This document shows, in pieces, positions 1 to 12,556 of a stretch of 64,000 bases of DNA. The stretch's first letter is position 1; each line of letters begins with the position of its first letter. Under the pieces are notes generated by a model, which worked only from the letters and a program-made list of their open reading frames with translations, had not been told where the DNA came from and ran no database searches. Position numbers and translations under genes: made by a program. The stretch is from Loripinus fragilis (Eukaryota; Mollusca; Bivalvia; Lucinida; Lucinidae). The stretch is taken from the NCBI GenBank assembly GCA_964019695.1, contig OZ026530.1, forward strand, positions 33,524,690 to 33,588,689. Reading direction: 5' to 3'.

Positions 1-310
1 CATTGTCTTCAACATTTTACAAGTATAACCCGTATTAGATGTTAAAATTGCATTACGAAACATATCAACCCCATTTAAGTATGGTATGAAAACCTGCTTC
101 TCTTTAGGCAAATACATCAAATATTCTATGAAAGAATGCATGTTTCCTTCTTTATGCCAAAGTATGACCGATTACACTCTGGAAATAATAAAACGCATTT
201 AGCCTTGCACCTCTCCGCTTTTCTTAACATTCTAGTGACCAAAAAAATAGGTGAGACAAACAATACAAAACATTCTAGTCCTACATCAAAACGTAAATGC
301 GTTCGCTACA

Positions 311-379
<69 letters not shown>

Positions 380-2035
380 AATGCCAATTAAGTATCATGT
401 TCTGATACAAAATATTCAATTTCTAAAACTCCGCTTACTCAAGCCTAACATATCACAAGATAACCCTCAGTCATATCTTTCTGTGACGTATGATAAATAA
501 TCTACTCTATCCAAAATATCCACGGCAGCCAAACGATTTTTAAATAAATGGCATGCCTGACGAAAATCTGAAAAAAACTGCATGGCTAAATCTTGCAATT
601 CTGGATTAATATATCCTTTATGTACTATGCCAATTTCTGTGAAGCATTTGCACTATGCTTGCTCAAAATATGATTTAGTTACTGTAAAACTCTAATATAC
701 ATCACACAACCACTTCAATCAGAAAATTTAAAGCTTTTTTAGCACAGGAGCCATACGGCATCTCGTTTAACGTACAAACACATCAATATGTCTATAGAAT
801 ATGAAGACTAAGTACATTTGAGGAAACTTGTCTTTTCCCAGAAGGATACAGTTTAAGGCTCTCTTGGGAAACCATAATGAAGAAAATTCATGGGCTCGCC
901 TTATTTATGTCAATACTAATGTACCTTGTCATAATTTGCGAAACAGATCCTATAACTATACTCATATAATATTTTGACGCCACAAAGCTGGCATCTTTCG
1001 TAACAGGGATCCACCCAGTACTGGCGTATATCTCGCAATGAAGACTTTCCCTTATCAATCCGTCTTGAGGTATGCTAATAGAAAACCCCACAGAGTTCAA
1101 AACGGTCCCAAGCGACTCCAAAATATGTACTGGCCCCAATAAACATTTTCAAACTAGCTCTTGGTATAAAACCTTTATCAAGCAACCTCTTTTGCCATTA
1201 TTTTGAACTGAAGCATTTAATAAAATTACAACAAAACATTTTCACATTTTTAATCAGACCTTTTCCAAAATATCATAAACTGCTTCATGTACAAATGAAC
1301 CTTCTTTTAAAATCAGACATAATTTTATGGTATTGAATTTCACCCAACTTGGATTGTCTTGAACCTGTCAAAATCAATATGATAGTTGGCCCCGTTCAGA
1401 TTTTAATTATTTATTCATTTTTTCAAAATGAAAAATGCAATACTCATCTTAAAATTCCATGGGCTTGGAATCTTCCATAGAGAAGGTCTCATTTCTCTGG
1501 TAGTTCGTTCTTGGTGAAAGGGCAGTTTCTTCCGATGCTGTTCGCCTCACTACAAGCAAAACCAGTTCCGACGATACCTCGTTGTACGACTGTTATGTCT
1601 GAATAAGCTCAAAAGGAACCAAAGCTGGTGCACCGATGTGTGTGTGTATCTCTGTTCAAGAAATGTTCCTGGGGCCTGACCTGCCCCACCCCACATACGT
1701 TGATTAACAGAATCAGAATAACCAATACTTTGGCCTATGGCTTTTGAACTTCTGCTGGATCAAACAACAGTTCCCTCAAATTTCCACCGATGTCAATTCT
1801 GTACATGTCCGTTATTCACTGTCCGTAGTGTACTATCTAACGACATAGTTCTTCTCGATAAAACACGTCTGTCTAGTCAGTCGTTCCACAGCTGAATGAT
1901 TATTTCAAATCTTTAACTCAACTTTCTCGTGGTTTCTTAACACGGCTACTTACCTATCGGAGCATAGCAAAACAAGGGAAAACAATTTTCGACTAATTCA
2001 TTGCATTCAAACATCGAAAATTTCATTTTCTAAAA
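1..2035. other. Unique-looking AT-rich DNA, no gene recognised
   Basis: Apart from the TTA microsatellite at 313-378 I see no coding signal or repeat relationship here. A minus-strand open frame at 888-1139 starts with TTG rather than ATG, matches no family I know and has no obvious splice sites, so it is not called. Confidence 0.5.
313..378 (+). repeat. (TTA)22 microsatellite
   Basis: Uninterrupted trinucleotide tract of 66 nt, 22 copies of TTA. The poly-Leu and poly-Ile open frames across it are artefacts of the repeat. The tract has the same length as the AAT tract at 26172-26237. Confidence 0.98.
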
Positions 2036-2039
2036 TAAC

Positions 2040-3200
2040 TCTTCGCCCAGGATATAATTTCGACAAATTTGCCTTGTTTGATTGCTGTTTGGGCATGGGG
2101 CACATCTGATTTTAGGACTTCTAGTATAAGGCTACCCCCTTATTTTTACCGCATTTTTCGTCAATCTATAATGTTTTTTATTAATATTCATGAATATGCA
2201 AATGACTTTGTTTCCATGTCTGCCCATAGGGTAAAAGAAATCTGCCATAGCACTACATTGATATCAGGTTTGGCCCACTAAGGTAGTTATCAAAGGAGAT
2301 ATGAGTAATATTGTAAGTATTCCACCTTCATTTTTCAACATTTTACTATTCCTTATAATGTTTTTATTGATATTCATGAATATTCGAATCGATAATTTAT
2401 ATTTCCTACCAGCTAGTAAACGTGCTTTGTCTTTGAATTAATTTGATACCAAGTGTAGTGTTTTAGGATGAGTTGCTGCTGAGATATGATTTTTTGTGTT
2501 AAAACATCCCCAGTCTTTAAGATAGCAAAAAGGGTTTTCCATTGATACCATACAATTTCAAATAACCATAATGAATTGATTATTGGGGATCCTAATGTTT
2601 GCCTTCAATGGGGCTTCATTTTACCATTTTACCTCAATAAGAAATGCTTCTAGAGTTCAATGTAGGTCTAATTACCCATTTGGTTACTATTTTATCTAAT
2701 GATTTTGTACTCATTTTTAAGTTTTCAGTAATATTCATGAGTATGCAAATGAGATAATTTTCATATACGGCCATAGGATGTAAGGATGTGTCAAATTGAA
2801 TCACTGTTGATATAGAACATACAACAATGGTGGTTTGGTGATGGTTTCGGCTTAAAATTAGTTACTTATGGTGTGTTTTATAATGTTTTGCTTATTTTTA
2901 CGGTTTTCATTAATATACATTTCCTGCATTATACATGTCTAACTTTATTACGGTACCAAGGTATTTAATCTATGATTAGTAGCAGCTGAGATATGATTGA
3001 TTTTGTAGGTACATTCCCATCCTTGAGAAAAGCGTTATGGGTTGCCATGGCTACCATGCATTTTCACATAGTACAAACTCGTTTACCTTTAGGGATTTTT
3101 CGCATTTAGGGGGTCCCTAAAATCATTCCTTCTAATGATGTAACTGTGCCATTTTGATCATTATCTGGCCATTTGTTAAGAAGATATAGTCCAGACAAGA
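2040..3200 (+). repeat. Tandem repeat family B, array 1
   Basis: Diverged units repeat the landmarks ATTCATGAATATGCAAATGA (near 2187, 2373, 2732) and GCTGAGATATGATT (near 2299, 2481, 2813, 2991), giving spacings near 180 bp or about twice that. A further landmark, CGTTATGGGTTGCCATGG, is shared with a lone segment at 46280-46390. The same family fills 19620-22700. No coding potential. The array runs almost directly into family A. Confidence 0.7.
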
Positions 3201-3429
3201 CACTATTTTTTGGCCCACCAGAGCCAATGGCTCCGGGGTAGCTTATAGGATGGAACTGGAGCGGGGGTCTGTCCGTTCACACTTTTAAACATGAATACCT
3301 CCGAGACCAGCTGACAGATCGTAATCAAATTTTATCTGGTCATTATTTGGGTGGTGGACTGACTGCAATAGTTTTTGGGCTAAATCGGATCACATCTCTG
3401 GTATCCATCGCAGCAATTAGGTCCCATAG

Positions 3430-5370
3430 GGTTATAATGGTAAAAATCTTGTGACTACTCTAGCTCCTTCATTTTTGATTAGTTCTTCTTTATTCTTGCA
3501 GGAAACCAGGACAGCCATTAAATCTCGGATGGGTTCAAAATTCGTCAAAATCTGACCAGTGACTTATGAGTTAACTGCCCTTGAGCGTCTGGAAAAATCC
3601 CCATAGACTTGTAATGGGAGAAATGTTATGACAACTCAAAAACATTTATTTTTGGATGGATCTTCTTCATCATTAAAGCTTAAATGAGTTTAAATTACGG
3701 CAAGATTCCATCATTGACTTCGGAGTTAGCTGCCCTTCAGCGCCTAAAAATAAATGAATAATGTTGTGGGCACTCTAGAGCCTTCATTTTTGATTGGATC
3801 TTCTTCTTACTTGCAGGTAACAAGGATACATATAAAATATCAGATGGGTTCGAAATTCGGACGTTGAACTGTGAAGTTACCTGCCCATGAGCGTCTGGAA
3901 AATCCCCATACACTTATAATGGGAGAAATATTGTAGCCAATCTAGTGCTTTCAATTTTGAATGGATCTTCTTTATTCTTGCAGATAAGAAGAACAACTAT
4001 AAACGCTTGGATGAGTTTGAATTTTATTAACATCCTATCTCCTTAATGGAGTTAGCTCTCCTTAATCACCTTAAAAAATATGGATAATGTTGTGACCACT
4101 CTAGCGCCTTCATATTTGAGTGGATTTTCTTCATTCTTTCAGGTAATAAAGACAACCATAACAGCTTGTATGAGTTTAAATTTCGACAGGATCCGACTAG
4201 GGTCTTATGAGTTAGCTGCACTAAAGCGTCTGGAAAAAATCCCCATAGACTAGTAATTTGGAAAATGTTGTGACCATTCTAATGCATTCGCTTTACGATG
4301 GATCTTCATCATTCTAGCAGGAAACTAGACAAACCATACAAGCTTTGATGAGTTTGAATTTCAGCAAGATTCCATCACTGACTTAAGAGTTAGCTGCCCT
4401 TGAGCGTCTGAAAAATCAGTGAATAGTGTTGTGGCCACACTAGCGCCGATCTTCTTCATTCTTGCAGGCAACAAGGAAATCCATAAAATCTCAGATGGAT
4501 TTGAAATTCGGCCAGATCGGACGATGGTCTGTGGAGTTAGCTGCCCTTTAGCATCTGGAAATTCCCCATCGTTTTATAATGGGATTAATAATGTAACCAC
4601 CCTAGTGCTTTCAATTTTGAATGGATCCTCCACATCCTTGCTGGAAAGAAGAGCAACTATAAAAGCTTGGATGAGTTTGAATTTCAAGATTCCATCACCT
4701 ATTATGGAGTTAGCTTCTCTTGAGCATCTTAAAAATTGATGGATAAGGTTGTGACCACTCTAGTACCTTCATTTTTTATTTGATCTTCTTTATTCTTTCA
4801 GGTAACAAGGACAACCATAACAACTTGGATTAGTTTGAATTCCAAGTAGAACCAACCTCAGACTGGAGTTATCTGCCCTTGAGCGTCATAAAAAATCTGC
4901 ATATACTTACAATGGGAGATATTTTGCGACCACTCAAGCACCTTCACTTTTGATGGATCTTCCTCATTCTTGCAGGTAACAAGGACACCCATAAAAGCTG
5001 AATGAGTTTGATTTTCCACCACACCGACCACCAACTACAGAGTTATTTGCCCTTGAGCGTCTAAAATATAGCTGTATAATGTTGTGTACGCTCTACCGCC
5101 ATTATTTTTCATTTTATTTTTTTCATCCTTGTAGGTAATCAGGACATACATTAAAGTATGGATTCGTCAGGTCCCATCACTAACTACGGAATAAGTTGTT
5201 CTTGAGCATCTGGAAAAATCTACTTTTACCATTTTATTCAGATCTTTTTAATACTTACAGATACCCAGAATTGGCATAATATCTTATGTTTGTGAATTAA
5301 TTATTGGGCAATATTTCAAGTTCAGAGTTACCTGCCTTTGAGCATCATACATTATAGTATCTCCAAACAT
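3430..5370 (+). repeat. Satellite family A, array 1 (about 11 monomers)
   Basis: Tandem monomers of 138-179 bp carry the phrases GTGACCACTCTAG, TTCTTCATTCTTGCAGGTAA and GTTAGCTGCCCTTGAGCGTC. Using the GACCACTC landmark (3451, 3629, 3767, 3933, 4092, 4271, 4432, 4594, 4752, 4927, 5085), spacings alternate long/short, so the evolutionary unit looks like a dimer of about 320-340 bp. Monomers alternate between a form with CCCATAGACTTATAATGGGA and one with AAAATGGATAATG. Open frames inside (for example 4419-4739) are chance. Confidence 0.85.
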
Positions 5371-5379
5371 TATGCTGGA

Positions 5380-6360
5380 TCCCAGGTGAGTGATCGTTGC
5401 CCATTGGGCTACTTATTTACAAAGCTATGGTGACCTTAGAATTAGGTCAAAATTACCGAAATCTAATAATTCGTTTTGACTGTCTAAAATACGTATATAT
5501 GCGCAGGTTTAATTAAAATCTATCCAACGGTTCATAAAATAGAGCGCAGACAAAAAGATACGTTACATGTACAGCACATATATCGGAATTATTTAATATT
5601 CTACCATTTTGAAAGAACTGTCAGTTTTTTTTTCTGTTACATTATTTAAGTGAGGGGAATTCGAACATAAAAGAGCTGGTACGATGCCTTTAAGTCCATA
5701 CAATCAACACATAGTGTTACAGTCCCTCCATGAAAGAATACTTATAAACATCCAGCAATATTATTTGAATATAGTAACTTCTCATGTACATGTCTATTGG
5801 TGGCGCAGATATCGTTGCCAAATTAATCAATAAATTTCTTCGACTAAGAGTTTTTTGTTTTCAATTCAATGTCATTTATATAAGAAAGCATGTACAGAAA
5901 ACTAACCAATGACCTGAATGCCGAACGCCACATGGAACATATTTATTATTAGAGTAATGCACTTGTATTGCCAAAGTATGCAAAATATCTGCGCTAAACT
6001 TTTTCCTCGATACTTGTCGCGCTCGCAATGTATTTGCAAATAAGATGCAGTACATATGCAGAAATTAATTATCCACAGGTGGTAAATAATCACTGGCGCC
6101 AATAAACACAAATACGTTGAATAATTATTGATCGAAATGCTCTTTTTTCGTGTTTAATCACCTTTATATACAGGCTGTTCAAACGGGTGGATTTCCTCCC
6201 GCTATGGCGTAAGTTGTCGTCCTTGAAACTAGAAACGGGTAAGCATGTGTTTGTTCGAATTGAAGTTCTAGGTCACAGTCAACACTGTTTCAGTCATGCT
6301 AGGAAGTTTTCCTCGGTTAAACAAGTATAAAGCAATAAAGATGAAGTGTCTAGCTCACAC
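5380..6360. other. No gene recognised
   Basis: AT-rich sequence with short open frames on both strands only. I see no repeat relationship to the rest of the window. Confidence 0.5.
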
Positions 6361-6430
6361 AACACAGCGGTTTCTTCGACACTCTTAATTACAAGTCAGA
6401 TACTCTTGCAATTGAGCTACGGTGGTATCA
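6361..6430 (-). repeat. Degenerate tRNA-like sequence (tRNA-Thr-like), SINE relic
   Basis: On the minus strand, GTAGCTCAATTGCAAGAGT fits a D-arm with A-box, followed by CTTGTAA, the loop expected for a TGT anticodon. The anticodon stem and the T-arm do not pair well and the B-box is poor (GTCGAAGAAACC). It is therefore a decayed tRNA or SINE head, not a working tRNA gene. Confidence 0.45.
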
Positions 6431-9204
6431 TAATAAGTAAGTGATATAGAACCACAGAGCTATCATGACTTTTGGATATCTGACCCGGGATGTGCGTAAA
6501 ATATGGAACAGAAACACATTAATACATGTAGCGTATGAACATCTGCTTTGGCCTTGATCTTAAAGTGTATCGACTGAAACATTCACTCTGCACGTCCTTT
6601 TACAGAAGTGTACATTTATGTAAAATACTTTTATAATCAAACCAGACGTTTTGGAGATACGTCACTGACACAAAAATTTTGATATTATAGACGGAATGAC
6701 AGATGAACAGGCAGATAGACAACACTCACATGTATCCATTAAATAATTTGGGCTGGGGGCATAAATAGTAATCAGAGCTTCCACCATTATTTCAGTAACT
6801 ATGCAACCCTTCGTATTCATGGCCGGTCAGATAAGTTTTATACCAATCTAGCAAATAATGTTACGCATGTAATGCTGCTTCTCATATATGCACGCTGGTG
6901 TGCATGCCCTGTTGGCTATACGAATAAACCAGAACATGTTTGTTTATGCTGAGGATTAACTGGAAAAAAGCAATACAGCAATTAATAGCCGTAAATGATC
7001 AATATATATTGCACATGAAATAAGCTATCACATCAAAATAATAGTAAACATAGTTTTAGCCAAGTTTTATTGTAATTCTTATTAATGGTGGTAGTTTTAG
7101 CTCAAATCATAACATAGACATGACGATTACAATCACCGGCATGTTTGGTATCATGTTTGAGGTCATTTTGCATATTGCATCTCTTAAAATATCCACATTC
7201 GTTGAGTAACCTCTGTTTATACATACTGGTGAGAAACCTTAATTCCTGTGATTGCATATGGCGTCGTTAAATTACAAACATACTCATGTGAAAGGACAAA
7301 GAACAAAATATCTTGTATCCAAATATCAACCTAATCAATTGTGGGCCCAAAAACGACCAAACCGTTACACGTCCTTTTCGTAAAAAACAGCTTATTTTAG
7401 TAAACCCTAAATTTGGCCCCAAAAAGTGTCTTAAACTTATCAAGAAAAAAAATCACTGGCCTTATCCTTTTAAGGGTAGGTACGAACTAACTTTTTAAGC
7501 ATCTGTGCCTTTCATTATTATGAGCCTCTCCCACCCCTCCTAAAGGTCATTTCTAGCAGTAATTTCGCATTTCGCCAATTGCCTAACATACATTTTGATA
7601 AGACAATGCATGAGATTTCTAAGGCATTTTCGAAGTCAAAAACGCGTTTCTGTCCTTACCTGAAAGGTTAGAAGAGCCTTCTCCATTGAGGGTTCTTTCA
7701 ATAGATCAGTAAGTCTGTTCTTGCAAAAGGGCATTTTCTTGCTCTGAATTATAGAGTGATTTTACATGTGTAGATTCCAGACCACTATCAGACGCTTCAT
7801 ACTTATTTACGTCAGGCACTGAAATGTGCTAAAGCTGGAATCGAAGGGTTTTGTTTTGTTTTCCAGTTGCAAATTTTTTTAACTGTGCCTTGATAACTAA
7901 TAGTATTGTTTTTATTTTTTACATTTATGATTTCACTTCAACTAGCTGTACATGCACTACATTTTCGCCATTGATCTTATGTTTAGAATTATATCCTTTT
8001 TTGCTCTTGTCAAGGTTCCATAGTTAATCACATTCATGTTCCTTCTTGTTATAATTTTGCTCTGATTTATCATTTTAGCTGTGATCGACCATAAGTTAAA
8101 CTGGAGTTGATGATTAAAGGGGATTTGCTTGGGCAAAGACTTCTGTGGTGAAATCAAACGTTGTATGACCTTTTCCTGGACATAGATAACAACTATCTTT
8201 GATCTTGTGTTCTCTACCTTCAGCGGTTAGAAAGTGTACGCACTGGTCACTCCAGTGGATCCTATTGCAATATCTACACTGTAGAATATAATGTTTATAA
8301 ATGTTTTGGTTTGTAGTGTTATCGATTTATTTAATGAGCGGCTAAAACTAACAGTAACATCTAATAGTATTGGATAGCATAGTATCTAACCTATGGCACT
8401 ACATGCATTACCCATTTCGTTTTGCAACACCCCTAGACAAGGTAGCTTGGATCTTCCGAACATGGTACTACCCATACCGGGAAATCGACCCTCCAGCCCT
8501 AATATTATGATGAATATGTGCATGTATTTAAATGGCTGCAATGTCATATACAGGATAGATAAGGTAGACTCTTCCTCAGCTGTAACATCACATTCTTGAC
8601 CTTCGGACGTGGCCAAACTAAGCTGGCATTAAAGTCCTGATAACATGATGTCGTTTGGCATCAAAATTAAATACATAAATCGAAATTATCTCTATCATAC
8701 CTGTACAAGGACACTCGAGGTACCATATTAACCCAGTCTCTTCAAACTAAAACCCAGTGTTAAGGTAGTGCGGGACCCATGTCAAAAGATAACCTTACTT
8801 TTACTTAAAAGTAAGAGTGTAAGAGTTATCGTTCCTGAATCTTGTTTTTAAAAGAGAATACTTATTTGTAAGACGGTAGATATTATTCTCCCCTAACAAC
8901 TCTTTGATGCTTGAAACGTAATTCTGTAAGTATTATGCTTTCACAAAAAGAAGGAATGCAAGTATTAGCTTTTAAAAACATCACCCAGAGTATGAAGTCA
9001 TTCAGTATTTTGATGGTTAAAAGTTGCGGACCGTATAAATATACATACTATATACATGTCTCGGTTGCTATTTCTGCATGCTGCCACTAACCTAAGACCC
9101 ACCCCCACCCCAAAAGGGGGGGGGTTGTAGACGTGCACATGCCTTGTATGTGACATTCTCATGTTTTAGGTCCCATGGAGGTACATGGTCACTAATGTTT
9201 TATG
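6431..9204. other. No gene recognised
   Basis: AT-rich DNA. Both strands are open over 8386-8616 but neither frame resembles a known protein and no splice sites frame them. A G-run occurs near 9115-9124. Nothing else stands out. Confidence 0.45.
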
Positions 9205-9237
9205 GAGAAATGACGTAACTATTTCAATTACCTTATC

Positions 9238-9431
9238 ACACCGGATAGGCAGCAATAAAAAACAGTCTAAACAATCGATGAATGCTGATAACAAATTGCT
9301 AGAAACAGTGTTTGTGATTGCCATTTGTTGCCTATCGGACTACAAACAACAATCCAAAATTCTGTTACTTACAATATTTAACTACGTTCATCGATAGCAT
9401 TAACGTTTTCGGTTGCCGCCTATCTAGTGTG
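9238..9431. mobile_element. CACCGGATAGG MITE, copy 1
   Basis: About 194 bp with imperfect terminal inverted repeats: CACCGGATAGGCAGCAAT at the left and GGTTGCCGCCTATCTAGTG at the right. Inner inverted text (ATCGATGAA / TTCATCGAT) extends the arms to about 55 nt. Further copies lie at 10167-10350 and 10452-10647. No coding capacity. Superfamily not assigned because the target duplication is unclear. Confidence 0.75.
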
Positions 9432-9664
9432 TTTTTGATATACTGAAGACGTAGCCAAAACAATCTGATACAAGGGCTAGGAGTTATTTCATGTTTCTGT
9501 TGAAAAAAATATTTTGTTTCGTTGCATGTTTCATGATGATAAAATGGACATTTCTGCATACATTTTAATAAAATTAATTGGAACTGCATGTGCCTGAAAG
9601 GAAGATATATGACAATATAACATTCTTTTCTGTATATCAACGGTTGGCAAGTATGGTACAGATG

Positions 9665-9806
9665 CGCGGATCCAGGAATTTTCATCAGGGGGGGGGTCCA
9701 ACTTTTTCCAGGGGGTGTCCAATTGTTTATTCCCTATAGAAACCCATTTTATTTGTGATTTTCCAGAGGGGGTCCGGACCCCCTGCCCCCCCCCCTCTGG
9801 ATCCGC
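9665..9806 (+). mobile_element. Family E element, copy 1
   Basis: Bounded by inverted GCGGATCC and GGATCCGC. Inside it is rich in GGGGGTCC, with an internal palindrome GGGGTCCGGACCCC at about 9768-9782. The homologous position in duplication copy B (near 11265) lacks it, which supports a discrete insertion. Related copies: 32250-32528 and 50933-51177. Confidence 0.7.
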
Positions 9807-10166
9807 ACTTGGTGCAGCCCTCACAGCTTGATGGTTAAGGCTACATTTCATTATCTCATTTGGGCTTGGCAAACGTTAATAGACAGAAGAATTTATCATC
9901 CTTTTATTGTTATATACCTTATAATAAGTGTTTACTATAGAAACTTGAGGTGTTTCAATCGCTGACAATAATAATGTGTCATATTTTGGTTGATCGTTGA
10001 CCAATCACTGACCGCGGGCTTTATTTCCGATAAAACATAACTGCAGAGAGCTTAATTGCCATTTCCACCTGCTCACGGATATCCTCTGCGAGTTAAGATA
10101 CCGTCGCTTTTGCTTTATTGAGAAATGACCAAAATATTCAATTATCATAAGATACGCTACTTTATA

Positions 10167-10350
10167 ACATCGGATAGGCGACAATCGAGAAGGCTCTGAA
10201 CAATCGATGAACGTGGATCGCAAATCGCTAGAATTTTCCATTTGTCGCCAGTCAGGCAAACAAACTGCAATCCAAAAAGTCTGTTTCTGACGGTATTTGA
10301 TCTACGTTCGTCGATAGCATCAACGTTTTCGATTGCCACCTATCCGGTAT
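10167..10350. mobile_element. CACCGGATAGG MITE, copy 2
   Basis: Terminal inverted repeats are ATCGGATAGGCGACAATCGA and CGATTGCCACCTATCCGGT. It sits at the position equivalent to copy 1 in the duplicated block, so it predates the duplication. Confidence 0.75.
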
Positions 10351-10451
10351 GTTTATTGATACAATGAATACGTAACCAAAATAATCTGAAACAAGAGCTA
10401 GGAGTTATCTACATTTTCAGTCATGTTTCTGTTGAAAAAAAAGTTTGTTTC

Positions 10452-10647
10452 CACACCGGATAGTGAGCAATCGAAAACACTCTTAACCATTGACGAACGC
10501 GGATCTAAACTCGCTAGAAACAGTGTTTTGATTGCAAAGTTTCGCCTGTTCGATGAGCGATGGTAATAAAAAAAACTATGATTCTAACTATTTTTGGTCT
10601 ATAATCGTCGATAGTATTGATGTTTTCGATTGCGCCTATAAGGTGTG
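10452..10647. mobile_element. CACCGGATAGG MITE, copy 3
   Basis: ACACCGGATAGTGAGCAATC at the left and GATTGCGCCTATAAGGTGT at the right. It interrupts duplication copy B between GTTTGTTTCC and TTTTGTTGTATGC, where copy A reads through, so it arrived after the duplication. TTTGTT-like text on both sides may be a target duplication but is not exact. Confidence 0.72.
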
Positions 10648-10726
10648 GTTTTGTTGTATGCTTTACGATGTTACAGTGGACATTTTTTTTTTTGGAAATG
10701 CTTTTGCTTGAAAGGAAAGTATTCTA

Positions 10727-11192
10727 GAACTTTTTGGATACTGTAAAGGCGGCACCTCATGACTGCCTTATTAGTCTACTTTAGACATAGGTAAAATCTG
10801 AAAATGAGGCGTTATAACTACATTCGAAAGTATTTGTTTATTGTTTAACATTAGTATAGAGGCAAACAGTGTGGACCCAGATCAGACTGCTCTAGGTGAG
10901 AAATCTGCTCTAGATCTACACTGTTTGTTTAAGAGGCTTCATAATATTTCAATAGACGATAAAAAACATACGATTGTGTTGTAATATACGCTTTAAGGGT
11001 TAATAAATGTGGGTTCAGTGCATTAACGGACAGGACTTTCATGAAAAGCACGCAGACCTGCGCGGCTCAAGCAACTTTTAAACGCTTAACCAATGGATAG
11101 AACCTGATTTCCATTCTTGAGCAGTTGAAATAACCGAACCACGCCCAGATATGAAAATTAAAGTTGCCACCTTTACAGTACCCAAAAAGTCC
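10727..11192. mobile_element. 466-bp TIR element with TA target site
   Basis: Ends are GAACTTTTTGGATACTGTAA on the left and the inverse of GGACTTTTTGGGTACTGTAA on the right. TA flanks both ends (10725-10726 and 11193-11194), as for Tc1/mariner-type non-autonomous elements. Its core holds the inverted pair CAAACAGTGTGGACCC and TCTACACTGTTTG at about 10863-10929. Absent from duplication copy A. Confidence 0.75.
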
Positions 11193-11374
11193 TACAATAT
11201 ATAACAATGACAATATAACATTCCTTTCTGTATATTAACGTTTGTCAAGCCCTTGTGCGATAATGTGTAGCAGGCCTCACCGCTGTGTGGTTCTGTTCAC
11301 ATCATATTCAGGCTTGCCAAACATTAATACAAGGAAAGGAATGTTTTATCCTCTTATTGCATATTTGTAAGTTT

Positions 11375-12285
11375 ATTCTTTAAATGACATTTAGATCTAT
11401 GCATCAGGAATAAAGCTATAATTTTTAGCTTTTATCTACATAAATCCTACGTGTAAGAAAGCATCGAAGTATCAAGACATGCTATAGCCATGCTTTAATG
11501 AGAATCATAATGTAATGTGCTGGGTCACATATGCTAGGTCAAAATCTTTTTTGTCATTTTCTACGCCCATTTGTCAGTGCTTAATCAATAATAGCTATGT
11601 CTCCGCCCAGTGATATAAATAGGGCGTAGACAAACAAAAAAATTGGTGGAAAGGGGAGACAACATTTATTATAGTCTTTATTTTTTTCAGGATTTTTCAG
11701 AAAAGTCACCAAAACAAAAAAAAAAAACGAGCACGGTGACACATATTTTTTATTCAATCATTAGATTCTTCATGAAAATATCTTTGTAAAAATATGTTTT
11801 TTGTTGTTCCAGTTACATTCTCTGATATGTTTATTTTGAATATTAATGTTTTTTTCGGCATTTATTCGTTCGACTTAATTAGGATTTTGCTTAATAAATT
11901 GTGTAAATACATGTTATTTCACTATTTTTTGTTTTTATTTATATCTCTGGTGTGAGTAGTATTTGTTCTGAAAAAAACTGTAATGCGTTTCTTGTTAATT
12001 TGTTAACAAAATCTGTGTTTGTTTATTTCAAAAACCTGCGATTTTGCAGTTTTTGACATCAAATAACTTTTTAAAAAGAACGGTGAGGTATTGTTTTTTT
12101 GTCTTAGATTATAAGTATAAGTCTATAATTATAATATATTAAAAGATAAAACACTTTTGGACATATGCCGGTGAGTCCGGTACTACCTTAAGTTATTTAC
12201 ACTTCAATAATTACATAATGTTCGAAGCTTACAGAACTCTACCGATTGTACTAGCTGAATCCAAATTTGCCATCCGCGTTTTGTA
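11375..12285. other. AT-rich DNA, no gene recognised
   Basis: Long T-rich and A-rich tracts (for example 11680-12140). No coding signal or repeat relationship seen. Confidence 0.5.
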
Positions 12286-12312
12286 AGGGTGCAAAGATCA
12301 GTAATCGATACA

Positions 12313-12556
12313 TTCTAATGCACTTGCAAATGCAACGCGACGTCTGATTGGATAACGTCATAAATTTGCGACAGTATATCCTGCGATATACTGTGGGAAA
12401 CCCGACGTCATTACGTAACGTCGCTTTTCATTGGTTGACAAGTGAATATATGCAGCTGGCAAGCGGTTTTATGCAGCTGACGTCGCTGGACGTATAGGCG
12501 CAGCAAATTACATTTTTACTGTCTTTTTAAAGGGAAAATGTTAATGGTGCATTAGA
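12313..12556. mobile_element. Left half of nested insert, inverted ends TTCTAATGCAC
   Basis: Begins TTCTAATGCAC and closes with GTGCATTAGAA (12547-12557). It contains several ACGTC/GACGT motifs and a small palindrome ACAGTATATC...GATATACTGT at 12371-12394. No coding. It may be a separate MITE or one arm of a composite with the hairpin that follows. Confidence 0.55.

Larger units (their letters stand above)
9205..9920 (+). repeat. Segmental duplication, copy A
   Basis: Matches 10115-11370 in the same order: a shared 5' flank, a CACCGGATAGG MITE, a flank with ATACGTAACCAAAA-like text, then GACAATATAACATTC and a GGCTTGGCAAACGTTAAT-like segment. Copy A alone carries a family E insert (9665-9806). 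Copy B alone carries two other elements. Confidence 0.75.
10115..11370 (+). repeat. Segmental duplication, copy B
   Basis: Homologous to 9205-9920 but longer because of two insertions absent from copy A: a second CACCGGATAGG MITE (10452-10647) and a 466-bp TA-flanked element (10727-11192). The homologous flanks resume on the far side of each insert. Confidence 0.75.

Noticed and set aside
888..1139. 83-codon minus-strand frame as an exon
   Set aside because: Starts with TTG, has no recognisable splice context or similarity.
4419..4739. 106-codon plus frame
   Set aside because: Lies entirely in satellite A; monomers do not keep the frame.
6361..6430. Possible tRNA-Thr gene
   Set aside because: The D-arm and TGT loop fit, but the anticodon stem and T-arm are broken.
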